Assembly: GCA_902463235.1 (NCBI GenBank)
Contig: CABQER010000029.1
Coordinates: 1-10,240, forward strand
Direction of reading: 5' to 3'
Length of the DNA stretch: 10,240 nt
From: an uncultured Faecalibacterium sp.
GTDB taxonomy: Bacteria; Bacillota; Clostridia; Oscillospirales; Ruminococcaceae
The first letter of the stretch is position 1. Each line of letters starts with the position of its first letter. Shown here piece after piece: positions 1-5,272 of this stretch. Position numbers and translations under genes: made by a program. The notes below the pieces were generated by a model, which worked only from the letters and a program-made list of their open reading frames with translations, had not been told where the DNA came from and made no database searches.

Positions 1-767
1 TTCCTGATACCTCCGGCAAGGTGTCCGTCAAGCCCGATGGCACTCTGGATCGTGCATCCATGGCAACCATCACCAACCCCGATGACCTGAACGCTCTGGA
101 GGCCGCCCTGAAACTGAAGGACGCCACCGGCTGCGAGGTCGTTGTTGTCACCATGGGTCCCCCGCCGGCAGAGGGTATGCTGCGTGAGCTGCTGGCCCGC
201 GGCGCTGATAAGGCTGTTCTGGTCTCCGGCCGTGAGTTCGGCGGTTCCGATACCTTTGCAACCAGCCAGATCCTGGCTGCTGCCGTCAACAAGATTGGCG
301 TTGGCCCCGAGGATGTTGTGTTCTGCGGCCGTCAGGCAATCGATGGCGATACCGCACAGGTCGGCCCCCAGATCGCTGAAAAGCTGCATCTGCCGCAGGT
401 CACCTACGTTGCCGACATCCAGAAGGATGGCAACACCCTGACCGTGAAGCGTATGCTGGAGGACGGCTACATGATGGTCAAGGTGCAGACTCCCTGCCTG
501 CTGACCTGCATCAAGGAGCTGAACCAGCCCCGTTACATGAGCGTGAACGGCATCTTCACCTGCTACGACAAGCCGATGGAAGTGTTTGATTACAACGCAC
601 TGAAGGACGATCCGCTGATCGAGGTTGATACCATCGGTCTGAAGGGTTCTCCGACGAACGTCTTTAAGTCCTTCACTCCTCCGCAGAAGGGCGCAGGCAC
701 CATGCTGAAGGGCGACGATACTGCCGCACAGCTGGCTGGTATCCTGGCCAAGAAGCACCTGATCTGA
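1..767 (+). CDS. etfB: Electron transfer flavoprotein beta subunit (5' partial)
   Basis: Beta subunit of the heterodimeric electron transfer flavoprotein. In butyrate-forming clostridia EtfAB works with butyryl-CoA dehydrogenase in the cytoplasm and takes part in flavin-based electron bifurcation from NADH to crotonyl-CoA and ferredoxin. The frame is already open at base 3 (PDTSGKVSVKPDG), which matches the family just after its N-terminal strand, so only about ten residues are missing upstream. A GTG at 21 is internal, not the start. Visible family signatures are TNPDDLNALEAALKLKD, the GRQAIDGDTAQVGPQIAE nucleotide-binding segment and the TPCLLTCIKELNQPRYM stretch that precedes the recognition loop. 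The stop is TGA at 765-767, and etfA follows after 21 bp, so the two are co-transcribed and probably co-translated. The gene order bcd-etfB-etfA is known in these bacteria, so bcd may lie upstream. The bifurcating role is inferred from context. Confidence 0.95.
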   Translation, partial: PDTSGKVSVKPDGTLDRASMATITNPDDLNALEAALKLKDATGCEVVVVTMGPPPAEGMLRELLARGADKAVLVSGREFGGSDTFATSQILAAAVNKIGVGPEDVVFCGRQAIDGDTAQVGPQIAEKLHLPQVTYVADIQKDGNTLTVKRMLEDGYMMVKVQTPCLLTCIKELNQPRYMSVNGIFTCYDKPMEVFDYNALKDDPLIEVDTIGLKGSPTNVFKSFTPPQKGAGTMLKGDDTAAQLAGILAKKHLI

Positions 768-788
768 TGAAAGGAGCATAGGATTACA

Positions 789-1883
789 ATGGCTGATTTT
801 AACGAATACAAGGGCGTATGGGTCTTTTGCGAGCAGCGCCAGGGCGCACTGATGTCCACTGACTTCGAGCTGGTGAGCGAGGCCCGTAAGCTGGCCGACG
901 AGCTGGGCTGCGAGGTCACCGGCCTGCTGCTGGGCGACAACGTGGAGGGCATTGCCAAGGAGCTGGGCGGCTACGGTGCTGACAAGGTTCTGGTCTGCGA
1001 CAGCCCGCTGTTGAAGGATTACACCACCGACGCATACGCTAAGGTCGTGTGCGATATGGTCAACGAGTACAAGCCTGAGGTGCTGCTGATTGGCGCTACC
1101 AACATTGGCCGTGACCTCGGCCCCCGCTGCGCAGCCCGTCTGCACACCGGCCTGACCGCTGATGCTACCCATCTGGATATCGACACTGCAAAGTACATCG
1201 ACTTCCTGAAGGAGAGCTCCACCATCGACCTGTCCAAGCAGAAGTTCGATATGGAAGACCGCAACCTGAAGATGACCCGTCCCGCATTCGGCGGCCATCT
1301 GATGGCTACCATCATCTGCCCCCGCTTCCGTCCGCAGATGTCCACCGTGCGTCCCGGCGTTATGAAGAAGGCTCCCTTCGATCAGGCCAAGGCTGATGCC
1401 TGCCAGATCGTCAAGCCCGCCTTCAGCCTGACCGCTGAGGACATCAAGACCGAAGTTCTGAGCGTGGAGAAGGCCGCTGAGAAGCTGGTTGACCTGATCG
1501 GCGCAGACGTCATCGTCTCCGTTGGCCGTGGCATCAGCAAGGATGTCAACAAGGGCATCGAGCTGGCCGAGCAGCTGGCAGCCGCTCTGGGCGGCGGCGT
1601 CGTGGGCGCATCCCGTGCCGTCACCGATGCAGGCTGGATGACCGCTGACCATCAGGTCGGTCAGACCGGTAAGACCGTGCACCCCAAGATCTATGTGGCT
1701 CTGGGCATTTCCGGTGCCATCCAGCACACCGCCGGTATGCAGGATTCTGAGTGCATCATCGCTGTCAACAAGAACGAGGGTGCTCCCATCTTCGGTGTTG
1801 CTGACTACGGCATTGTGGGCGATCTGTTCAAGGTCGTGCCCGAACTCATCAAGCAGATCGAGGCAGCAAAGGCTGCTCTGTGA
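789..1883 (+). CDS. etfA: Electron transfer flavoprotein alpha subunit
   Basis: Alpha subunit of the electron transfer flavoprotein, which carries the mobile FAD that shuttles electrons to acyl-CoA dehydrogenase. The 364-residue product starts at ATG 789, with AAAGGAG at 770-776 as ribosome site. An N-terminal alpha/beta domain (about 8-190) includes MTRPAFGG at 162-169 and RPQMSTVRPG at 181-190. The C-terminal FAD domain (about 205-350) shows VGRG at 246-249, GASRAVTDAGW at 273-283, GQTGKTVHPK at 291-300 and GISGAIQH at 307-314, all expected FAD contacts. From memory, clostridial EtfA is nearer 335-340 residues. The extra length seems to sit at about 132-158, a charged stretch (YIDFLKESS through DMEDRN) before the MTRPAFGG strand. 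The gene closes the operon: a strong terminator starts 45 bp after the stop. Codon choice (CTG, CGT, GGT, AAG) suggests high expression. Confidence 0.96.
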   Translation: MADFNEYKGVWVFCEQRQGALMSTDFELVSEARKLADELGCEVTGLLLGDNVEGIAKELGGYGADKVLVCDSPLLKDYTTDAYAKVVCDMVNEYKPEVLLIGATNIGRDLGPRCAARLHTGLTADATHLDIDTAKYIDFLKESSTIDLSKQKFDMEDRNLKMTRPAFGGHLMATIICPRFRPQMSTVRPGVMKKAPFDQAKADACQIVKPAFSLTAEDIKTEVLSVEKAAEKLVDLIGADVIVSVGRGISKDVNKGIELAEQLAAALGGGVVGASRAVTDAGWMTADHQVGQTGKTVHPKIYVALGISGAIQHTAGMQDSECIIAVNKNEGAPIFGVADYGIVGDLFKVVPELIKQIEAAKAAL

Positions 1884-1928
1884 TCGCCTGTTCCTGAGCA
1901 TCGTTCAATAGCATAGCCTGAATTGTGA

Positions 1929-1965
1929 GAGGCCGTTGCACATTTTTGTGCAGCGGCCTCTTTTT
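1929..1965 (+). terminator. Intrinsic terminator of etfBA
   Basis: A 13-bp stem with one G.U pair: left arm GAGGCCGTTGCAC at 1929-1941, loop ATTTTT, right arm GTGCAGCGGCCTC at 1948-1960, then TTTTTAT. A1928 and T1961 can extend the stem. GC-rich stem plus U-tract is a textbook Rho-independent terminator, and it sits 45 bp after the etfA stop. Its stem nearly matches the terminator after rpoD at 8199. Confidence 0.93.
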
Positions 1966-1979
1966 ATGCTTTTTAATGA

Positions 1980-2015
1980 TGGAGCTGTTGTGCCGGAAGC
2001 TGTACAGCAGCTCCA
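1980..2015 (+). repeat. Inverted repeat / hairpin downstream of the etfA terminator
   Basis: Left arm GGAGCTGTTG at 1981-1990 pairs with right arm CAGCAGCTCC at 2005-2014, with one G.U pair. T1980-A2015 extends the stem outward and T1991-A2004 inward. The sequence AATTTT follows, so the hairpin could serve as a weak back-up terminator 15 bp after the main one. The short, interrupted T-tract makes this uncertain. Confidence 0.5.
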
Positions 2016-2196
2016 ATTTTGTCTCTCACGGGAAGGAAATGAAGAAGGGAACACGGCGAAGCGCCACAAAAGCGTACATAGAAACCGTGATATGCAAAAT
2101 AATGCATATAAATACATAGATATGCAAAGCAAAACGCACCTGAGCGTTCTCAGAAGCGTGTGCAAACTGTTGCACTCGGCTGATTTTGGGAAGAAG

Positions 2197-2245
2197 CGCA
2201 ACACAACTGTAACGTTTTCGGACTGTTTGTTACGCTTGGGTTGCG
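2197..2245 (+). repeat. Long imperfect hairpin in intergenic DNA
   Basis: Left arm CGCAACACAACTGTAAC (2197-2213) pairs with right arm GTTACGCTTGGGTTGCG (2229-2245) over 17 positions. Fourteen are Watson-Crick, one is G.T and two are mismatched, leaving a 15-nt loop. There is no T-tract after it, so it is not a standard terminator. It may be a protein-binding site, part of a small RNA, or a remnant. It lies about 60 bp upstream of the -35 of the CAP-gene promoter. Confidence 0.5.
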
Positions 2246-2307
2246 ATAAAAGTGCGGGAAATTTTTAAAATATCTGTATTTTTTCTGCAAAATGGCCTCT
2301 GAACCTC

Positions 2308-2336
2308 TTGACGTCTGTACGTTTTTGTGATACTCT
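2308..2336 (+). promoter_or_regulatory. Promoter of the CAP-domain gene
   Basis: The -35 element is TTGACG at 2308-2313. After a 17-bp spacer the -10 is TACTCT at 2331-2336, preceded by TGA (extended -10). The expected start is near 2343, giving a leader of about 90 nt. A second reading, GATACT at 2329-2334 with a 15-bp spacer, is possible. The -10 lies inside the 19-bp palindrome listed next, which suggests regulated initiation. Confidence 0.6.
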
Positions 2337-2390
2337 TGTGACACAAGAGTTGCAGATGTGATACAACAGAGTTGCAAACAAGTTGCAAAA
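2332..2390 (+). promoter_or_regulatory. Perfect palindrome and phased direct repeats (operator-like)
   Basis: ACTCTTGTGACACAAGAGT (2332-2350) is a perfect 9-bp inverted repeat about one central base, covering the -10 and the expected start point. The transcript would begin inside it, so it more likely acts as a DNA operator than as an RNA hairpin. Its right half begins a run of repeats. GTGACACAA..GAGTTGCAGA (2338-2356) is followed by GTGATACAACAGAGTTGCAAA (2358-2378), then AAGTTGCAAAA (2380-2390). The RAGTTGCA cores start at 2347, 2369 and 2380. These spacings of 22 and 11 bp would place them on the same face of the helix. The regulator is unknown. Confidence 0.55.
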
Positions 2391-2433
2391 TCCAACATCA
2401 CACTGCATAAGGCAACAGACCGGAGGCAATCTT

Positions 2434-3372
2434 ATGAAGCGTGCAATGAGTACCGTAAAGAATATCGCAGCAGCTGCTATGACGCTGGCTGTGGTTTTTG
2501 GCTTTGCAGGCTTCAAGCCCGTCACCGCAAACGCCGCACAGGTTGCCGTTCCTGCTACCGCATCTGTGGAAGAAGAAAACTCTTACTTTGAGGAAGACGC
2601 CTACCAGCGTAGCTTCCTGACTTTGGTCAATAACGAGCGCGCACAGGCCGGTCTGGCTCCCGTTGCTCTGGGCGACAGCAGCCACAACGCCGCTGCAATG
2701 GAGCGTGCCGAGGAGCTGGCAGTTTCTTACTCCTACGTTCGTCCCAACGGTCAGCGCGATTTCACCGTTCTGGCAGAGAACGGCATCAGCGATGTATCCA
2801 TCGGCGAGAACTACATGGCTGGCTGCTCCACTCCCGACGCTGCAATGGATCAGTGGATGGCTACCGATTTTACCCGCGAGCGTATCCTGAACGCCGATGC
2901 TACCACCGTGAGCGTTGGCTACTACGAAGGCGGCATCTACAATAACTACTGGGTGCTGATCTTCTCTTACCCCGAAAATTCTCACACTGAGGACTACCGT
3001 CAGGAAGTTCTGAATCTGGTCAATGCCCAGCGCGCAAAGTACGGTCTGACTGCTCTGGAAATGGGTGATGACGCTTTGACCGCCGCTGCACAGACCCGCG
3101 CCGAGGAGATCGCCGTTGTGAACTCCCACGTCCGTCCCGATGGTTCCAAGTGCTTCACCGTCCTGAAGGACTACGGCGTCACCGATACCCCCACCGGCGA
3201 GAATGCCGCATGGGGCAGCGTCTCTCCTGAAGAGGTCGTCAACGCATGGATGAACTCCGAAGGTCATCGTGCTAACATCTTGAATCCTGAGGCTCGTAAG
3301 ATGAGTGTTGGCTACTACTACAACAGCAACAGCACTTGGGGCCATCAGTGGATCCAGATCTTTACCAAGTGA
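2434..3372 (+). CDS. Secreted protein with two tandem CAP/SCP-like domains
   Basis: Exported protein of 312 residues, role unknown; bacterial CAP proteins are found on cell surfaces and in spore coats. The start is ATG 2434, seven bases after GGAGG (2422-2426). An upstream in-frame TTG at 2383 lacks such a site and would spoil the signal peptide. Residues 1-35 are a Sec signal (basic MKR and K9, hydrophobic core, ANA at 32-34 as likely cleavage site). A short acidic linker (about 45-55) follows, then two CAP repeats at about 58-178 and 189-311, offset by 131 residues. The second keeps the cavity residues H232 (SHVRPDG), E256 (GEN) and H278 (EGHRANIL). In the first, Y101 and T147 replace both histidines while E125 remains, so it is probably structural or divergent. 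Codon choice resembles etfA and rpoB, hinting at strong expression. The gene has its own promoter and terminator. There is no anchor motif, so it is probably released. Confidence 0.85.
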   Translation: MKRAMSTVKNIAAAAMTLAVVFGFAGFKPVTANAAQVAVPATASVEEENSYFEEDAYQRSFLTLVNNERAQAGLAPVALGDSSHNAAAMERAEELAVSYSYVRPNGQRDFTVLAENGISDVSIGENYMAGCSTPDAAMDQWMATDFTRERILNADATTVSVGYYEGGIYNNYWVLIFSYPENSHTEDYRQEVLNLVNAQRAKYGLTALEMGDDALTAAAQTRAEEIAVVNSHVRPDGSKCFTVLKDYGVTDTPTGENAAWGSVSPEEVVNAWMNSEGHRANILNPEARKMSVGYYYNSNSTWGHQWIQIFTK

Positions 3373-3391
3373 TCAACTGCTTTCTTCTTAT

Positions 3392-3431
3392 AAAAAGACT
3401 GGCGGGGCCGCAAGGCTTCGTCAGTCTTTTT
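3392..3431 (+). terminator. Intrinsic terminator after the CAP-domain gene
   Basis: A long hairpin starting 19 bp after the stop. AAAAAGACTG (3392-3401) pairs perfectly with CAGTCTTTTT (3422-3431). The stem continues inward through 3402-3409 and 3414-3421 with several G.U pairs to a GCAA (GNRA-type) tetraloop at 3410-3413. The A-run opposite the T-run means it could also stop transcription from the other strand. The promoter of the next gene begins within its T-tract. Confidence 0.88.
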
Positions 3432-3455
3432 ATTTGCGCCCGTTTGTGTTATACT
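3427..3455 (+). promoter_or_regulatory. Extended -10 promoter of the YigZ-family gene
   Basis: TATACT at 3450-3455 is preceded by TGT (3447-3449), an extended -10. The -35 position (TTTTTA, 3427-3432, 17-bp spacer) is poor and lies inside the T-tract of the preceding terminator. The expected start is near 3461, giving a leader of about 25 nt. Confidence 0.6.
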
Positions 3456-3485
3456 TATTTTGAGTTATTATCAGGAGGATCTAAC

Positions 3486-4106
3486 GTGGAGGATTACCGC
3501 ACCGTCCGGGGCACGGCCACCGGCGAATATGAAGAGAAAAAGAGCCGCTTTATCGCGCAGCTCTCCTTTGCTGACAGTGAAGAAGCTGCCGTTGCCTTTC
3601 TGGAGCAGGTGCGGGCAGCCAACCGCACCGCGCGGCACAATGTTTACGCCTACCGCCTGCGGGCGGGCAACCGCGAGCGCTATTCCGATGACGGCGAGCC
3701 GGCCAAGACCGCCGGTACGCCCGCGCTGGAGGTGCTGCAGCACAGCGGCCTGACCGACCTGATCGTGGTGATCACCCGCTACTTTGGCGGGGTGCTGCTG
3801 GGCACCGGCGGCTTGGTGCGTGCCTACACCACCGCCACCGCCCGCGCACTGGAAAACGCCGAGGTCGTCACGGTGCGCAGCGTGGTGGAATTACAGGTGG
3901 CTGTGGACTACGCCCTCTACGAACGTGCGTCCCTGCTCATTGATGCCGCCGGGGCAAAGCAGGCACCGCCGGAGTTTACGGATCGCGTCACCCTGCGCTG
4001 GCAGATGCCGGAGCACACCGAAGCGCCGTTGCTGGAGCAGCTGCGGGAACTGACCCGGGGCAGCGCTCAGGTAACGGTGTCTGACCCGTTCTACGCACCA
4101 TTTTAA
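3486..4106 (+). CDS. yigZ: YigZ / IMPACT family protein
   Basis: A 206-residue cytoplasmic protein of the YigZ/UPF0029 family, homologous to the N-terminal part of eukaryotic IMPACT. The biochemical role in bacteria is not settled; involvement in translation or nucleic-acid binding has been suggested for the fold. The start is GTG 3486, seven bases after AGGAGG (3473-3478); longer in-frame versions would run back through the upstream terminator and promoter. The N-terminal domain shows KKSRFIA (residues 18-24), ARHNVYAYR (near 51), SDDGEPAKTAGTP (near 66) and the hallmark VVITRYFGGVLLGTGGLVRAY (about 93-113, quoted here as two parts: VVITRYFGG and VLLGTGGLVRAY). The C-terminal 70 or so residues fit the DUF1949 domain. 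Length is typical. The gene seems monocistronic: its own promoter precedes it, and a fresh promoter for dgt follows, though no clear terminator separates them. Codons are GC-rich (GCC, CGC), less biased than in the CAP gene. Confidence 0.92.
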   Translation: MEDYRTVRGTATGEYEEKKSRFIAQLSFADSEEAAVAFLEQVRAANRTARHNVYAYRLRAGNRERYSDDGEPAKTAGTPALEVLQHSGLTDLIVVITRYFGGVLLGTGGLVRAYTTATARALENAEVVTVRSVVELQVAVDYALYERASLLIDAAGAKQAPPEFTDRVTLRWQMPEHTEAPLLEQLRELTRGSAQVTVSDPFYAPF

Positions 4107-4166
4107 AAAACAAAGTCTTTTTTGCAAACCGACACCGAACTTCCCCCTTCGACACGGCCGATGTGC
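4107..4166 (+). other. Short intergenic gap without a clear terminator
   Basis: After the yigZ stop there is an A6 run (4105-4110) and a T6 run (4118-4123) separated by seven bases. They could pair only as an A-T hairpin with no GC core, so I do not call a terminator. Read-through from yigZ into dgt is therefore possible. Confidence 0.4.
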
Positions 4167-4191
4167 TACAATTGCTGCAGCGCAGCAATTG
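4164..4191 (+). promoter_or_regulatory. Promoter of dgt-dnaG-rpoD with overlapping palindrome
   Basis: TACAAT at 4167-4172 preceded by TGC (4164-4166) gives an extended -10; I see no good -35 at the right distance. A perfect 10-bp inverted repeat overlaps it: CAATTGCTGC (4169-4178), AGC spacer, GCAGCAATTG (4182-4191). The expected start is about 4179, in the middle of the palindrome, so the RNA would lack one arm. That favours a DNA operator over an RNA hairpin. The leader to the dgt ATG is about 70 nt and purine-rich. Confidence 0.55.
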
Positions 4192-4248
4192 GGATCGGTT
4201 GCGCGCAGAGGGGAGGGGAGAAGCCCAAAAAACAAAAGGAGGATCTGT

Positions 4249-5247
4249 ATGGATGTGCGCCGGAGAACCGAGGAAATCGAGCACCTTACCTTTGCGCCGT
4301 GGGCGACTTTCAGCGATGCAAGCCGTGGCCGCGCTGTGCCGGAGCCGCAGGACCCGCTGCGCCCGGTGTTTCAACGGGACCGCGACCGGGTGCTGCACTG
4401 CAAGGCCTTTCGGCGTCTCAAGCAGAAAACGCAGGTGTTCCTTTCGCCGGAAGGCGACCTGTACCGCACCCGGCTGACCCATACGCTGGAAGTCTCGCAG
4501 ATCGCCCGCACCATCGCCCGGGGTCTGCGCCTGAACGAGGATCTGACCGAGGCTATCAGCCTTGCGCATGATCTGGGCCACACCCCCTTCGGTCACGCGG
4601 GAGAAAAGGCGCTGAACGATCTTTGCCCGGAAGGTTTCCACCATTATATGCAGAGCCTGCGAGTGGTGGACCGGCTGGAAAAGGACGGCGAGGGATTAAA
4701 CCTGACATGGGAGGTGCGCAACGGCATCATTACCCACACCAAGGGCACATGGGCCGCCACCCCGGAAGGGCGCATCGTGCGCTTGGCAGATCAGATCGCC
4801 TTTGTCAACCATGATATCGAGGACGCCGTGCGCGCCGGTGTGCTGGACGCTGCCACCCTGCCCAAGGACTGCACAGCGGTGCTGGGGCAGACCAAATCTG
4901 CCCGCATCACCACCATGATCAACAGCATCCTCACCCACAGCGAGGGGGATGTCCGCATGGGCACGGAGGAATACGAGGCGTTCCTCGCCCTGCGGGATTT
5001 CATGTACGCCACCGTGTATGTGGACAAAAACGCCAAGCGCGAGGAGCAGAAGGTGGACAAGCTCATTGCCGAGCTGTACGAGTACTACCTGACCCATGTG
5101 GATCAGATGTCTAACTTTTATGTGCAGCTGGCTTATCAGGAGGGGCGGGAGCGTGCCGTCACCGACTACATCAGCGGTATGAGCGATGAGTTTGCCATCC
5201 GCACCTTTGAAGAACTGTTCGTGCCCCAGAAATGGCACGTCCTTTAA
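4249..5247 (+). CDS. dgt: dGTP triphosphohydrolase-like HD-domain protein
   Basis: A 332-residue cytoplasmic HD-domain phosphohydrolase of the dGTPase (Dgt) type. The family cleaves dGTP or other dNTPs to the nucleoside plus triphosphate and so trims dNTP pools; the substrate range here cannot be read from sequence. The start is ATG 4249, six bases after AAAAGGAGG (4234-4242). Visible family motifs are RDRDRVLHCKAFRRLKQKTQV (quoted in parts: RDRDRVLH at 43-50 and FRRLKQKTQV at 54-63), THTLEVSQIAR with H78, the AHDLGHTPFGHAGE segment with H107-D108, H111 and H116, and LADQIAFVNHDIEDA with D181. Together these supply the H...HD...D metal ligands, all intact. The length fits the shorter clostridial class rather than the roughly 500-residue E. 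coli enzyme. It is the first gene of an operon with dnaG 25 bp downstream. The link to primase fits a role in nucleotide supply during replication. Confidence 0.92.
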   Translation: MDVRRRTEEIEHLTFAPWATFSDASRGRAVPEPQDPLRPVFQRDRDRVLHCKAFRRLKQKTQVFLSPEGDLYRTRLTHTLEVSQIARTIARGLRLNEDLTEAISLAHDLGHTPFGHAGEKALNDLCPEGFHHYMQSLRVVDRLEKDGEGLNLTWEVRNGIITHTKGTWAATPEGRIVRLADQIAFVNHDIEDAVRAGVLDAATLPKDCTAVLGQTKSARITTMINSILTHSEGDVRMGTEEYEAFLALRDFMYATVYVDKNAKREEQKVDKLIAELYEYYLTHVDQMSNFYVQLAYQEGRERAVTDYISGMSDEFAIRTFEELFVPQKWHVL

Positions 5248-5251
5248 AACT

Positions 5252-5272
5252 GGAGAGGTCGTTTAAAACAAC
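5252..5272 (+). promoter_or_regulatory. Weakly placed ribosome site of dnaG
   Basis: The only purine-rich Shine-Dalgarno candidate ahead of dnaG is GGAGAGG at 5252-5258, 14 bases from the ATG, against 6-7 for dgt and the CAP gene. Between it and the start lies TTTAAAAC (5262-5269), a copy of the octamer at 5243-5250 that spans the dgt stop. The arrangement suggests inefficient initiation of primase. Confidence 0.5.

Larger units (their letters stand above)
1966..2307 (+). other. AT-richer intergenic region, no convincing gene
   Basis: About 340 bp between the etfA terminator and the promoter of the CAP-domain gene. I see no gene I can defend. It holds two hairpins, listed separately (1980-2015 and 2197-2245). 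It also holds a direct repeat GATATGCAAA (2089-2098 and 2119-2128), a short inverted repeat ATGCA/TGCAT (2092-2096 and 2103-2107) and a GTGCAA/TTGCAC inverted repeat (2160-2165 and 2170-2175). A 26-codon frame starts at ATG 2039 behind GGAAGG (2031-2036) and stops at 2119. Its lysine/arginine-rich product resembles nothing I know. The composition differs from the flanking genes, so this could be control DNA, an unrecognised small RNA, or the remains of a decayed gene. Confidence 0.5.

Noticed and set aside
2039..2119. A 26-codon basic peptide with a GGAAGG site
   Set aside because: Could be translated, but it is short, lies in AT-rich DNA and has no family resemblance, so I mention it only within the intergenic entry.
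2338..2390. CRISPR-like or plasmid iteron array
   Set aside because: Only two or three short, imperfect copies with unequal spacing and no spacers or replication gene nearby; a regulatory site fits better.
2398..3345. A 315-codon minus-strand frame across the CAP-domain gene
   Set aside because: The + strand encodes a signal peptide and two CAP repeats; the antisense frame is only their shadow, and its apparent internal repetition comes from the CAP duplication.
4105..4123. A possible terminator after yigZ
   Set aside because: Only an A6/T6 pairing with no GC core; too weak to call.
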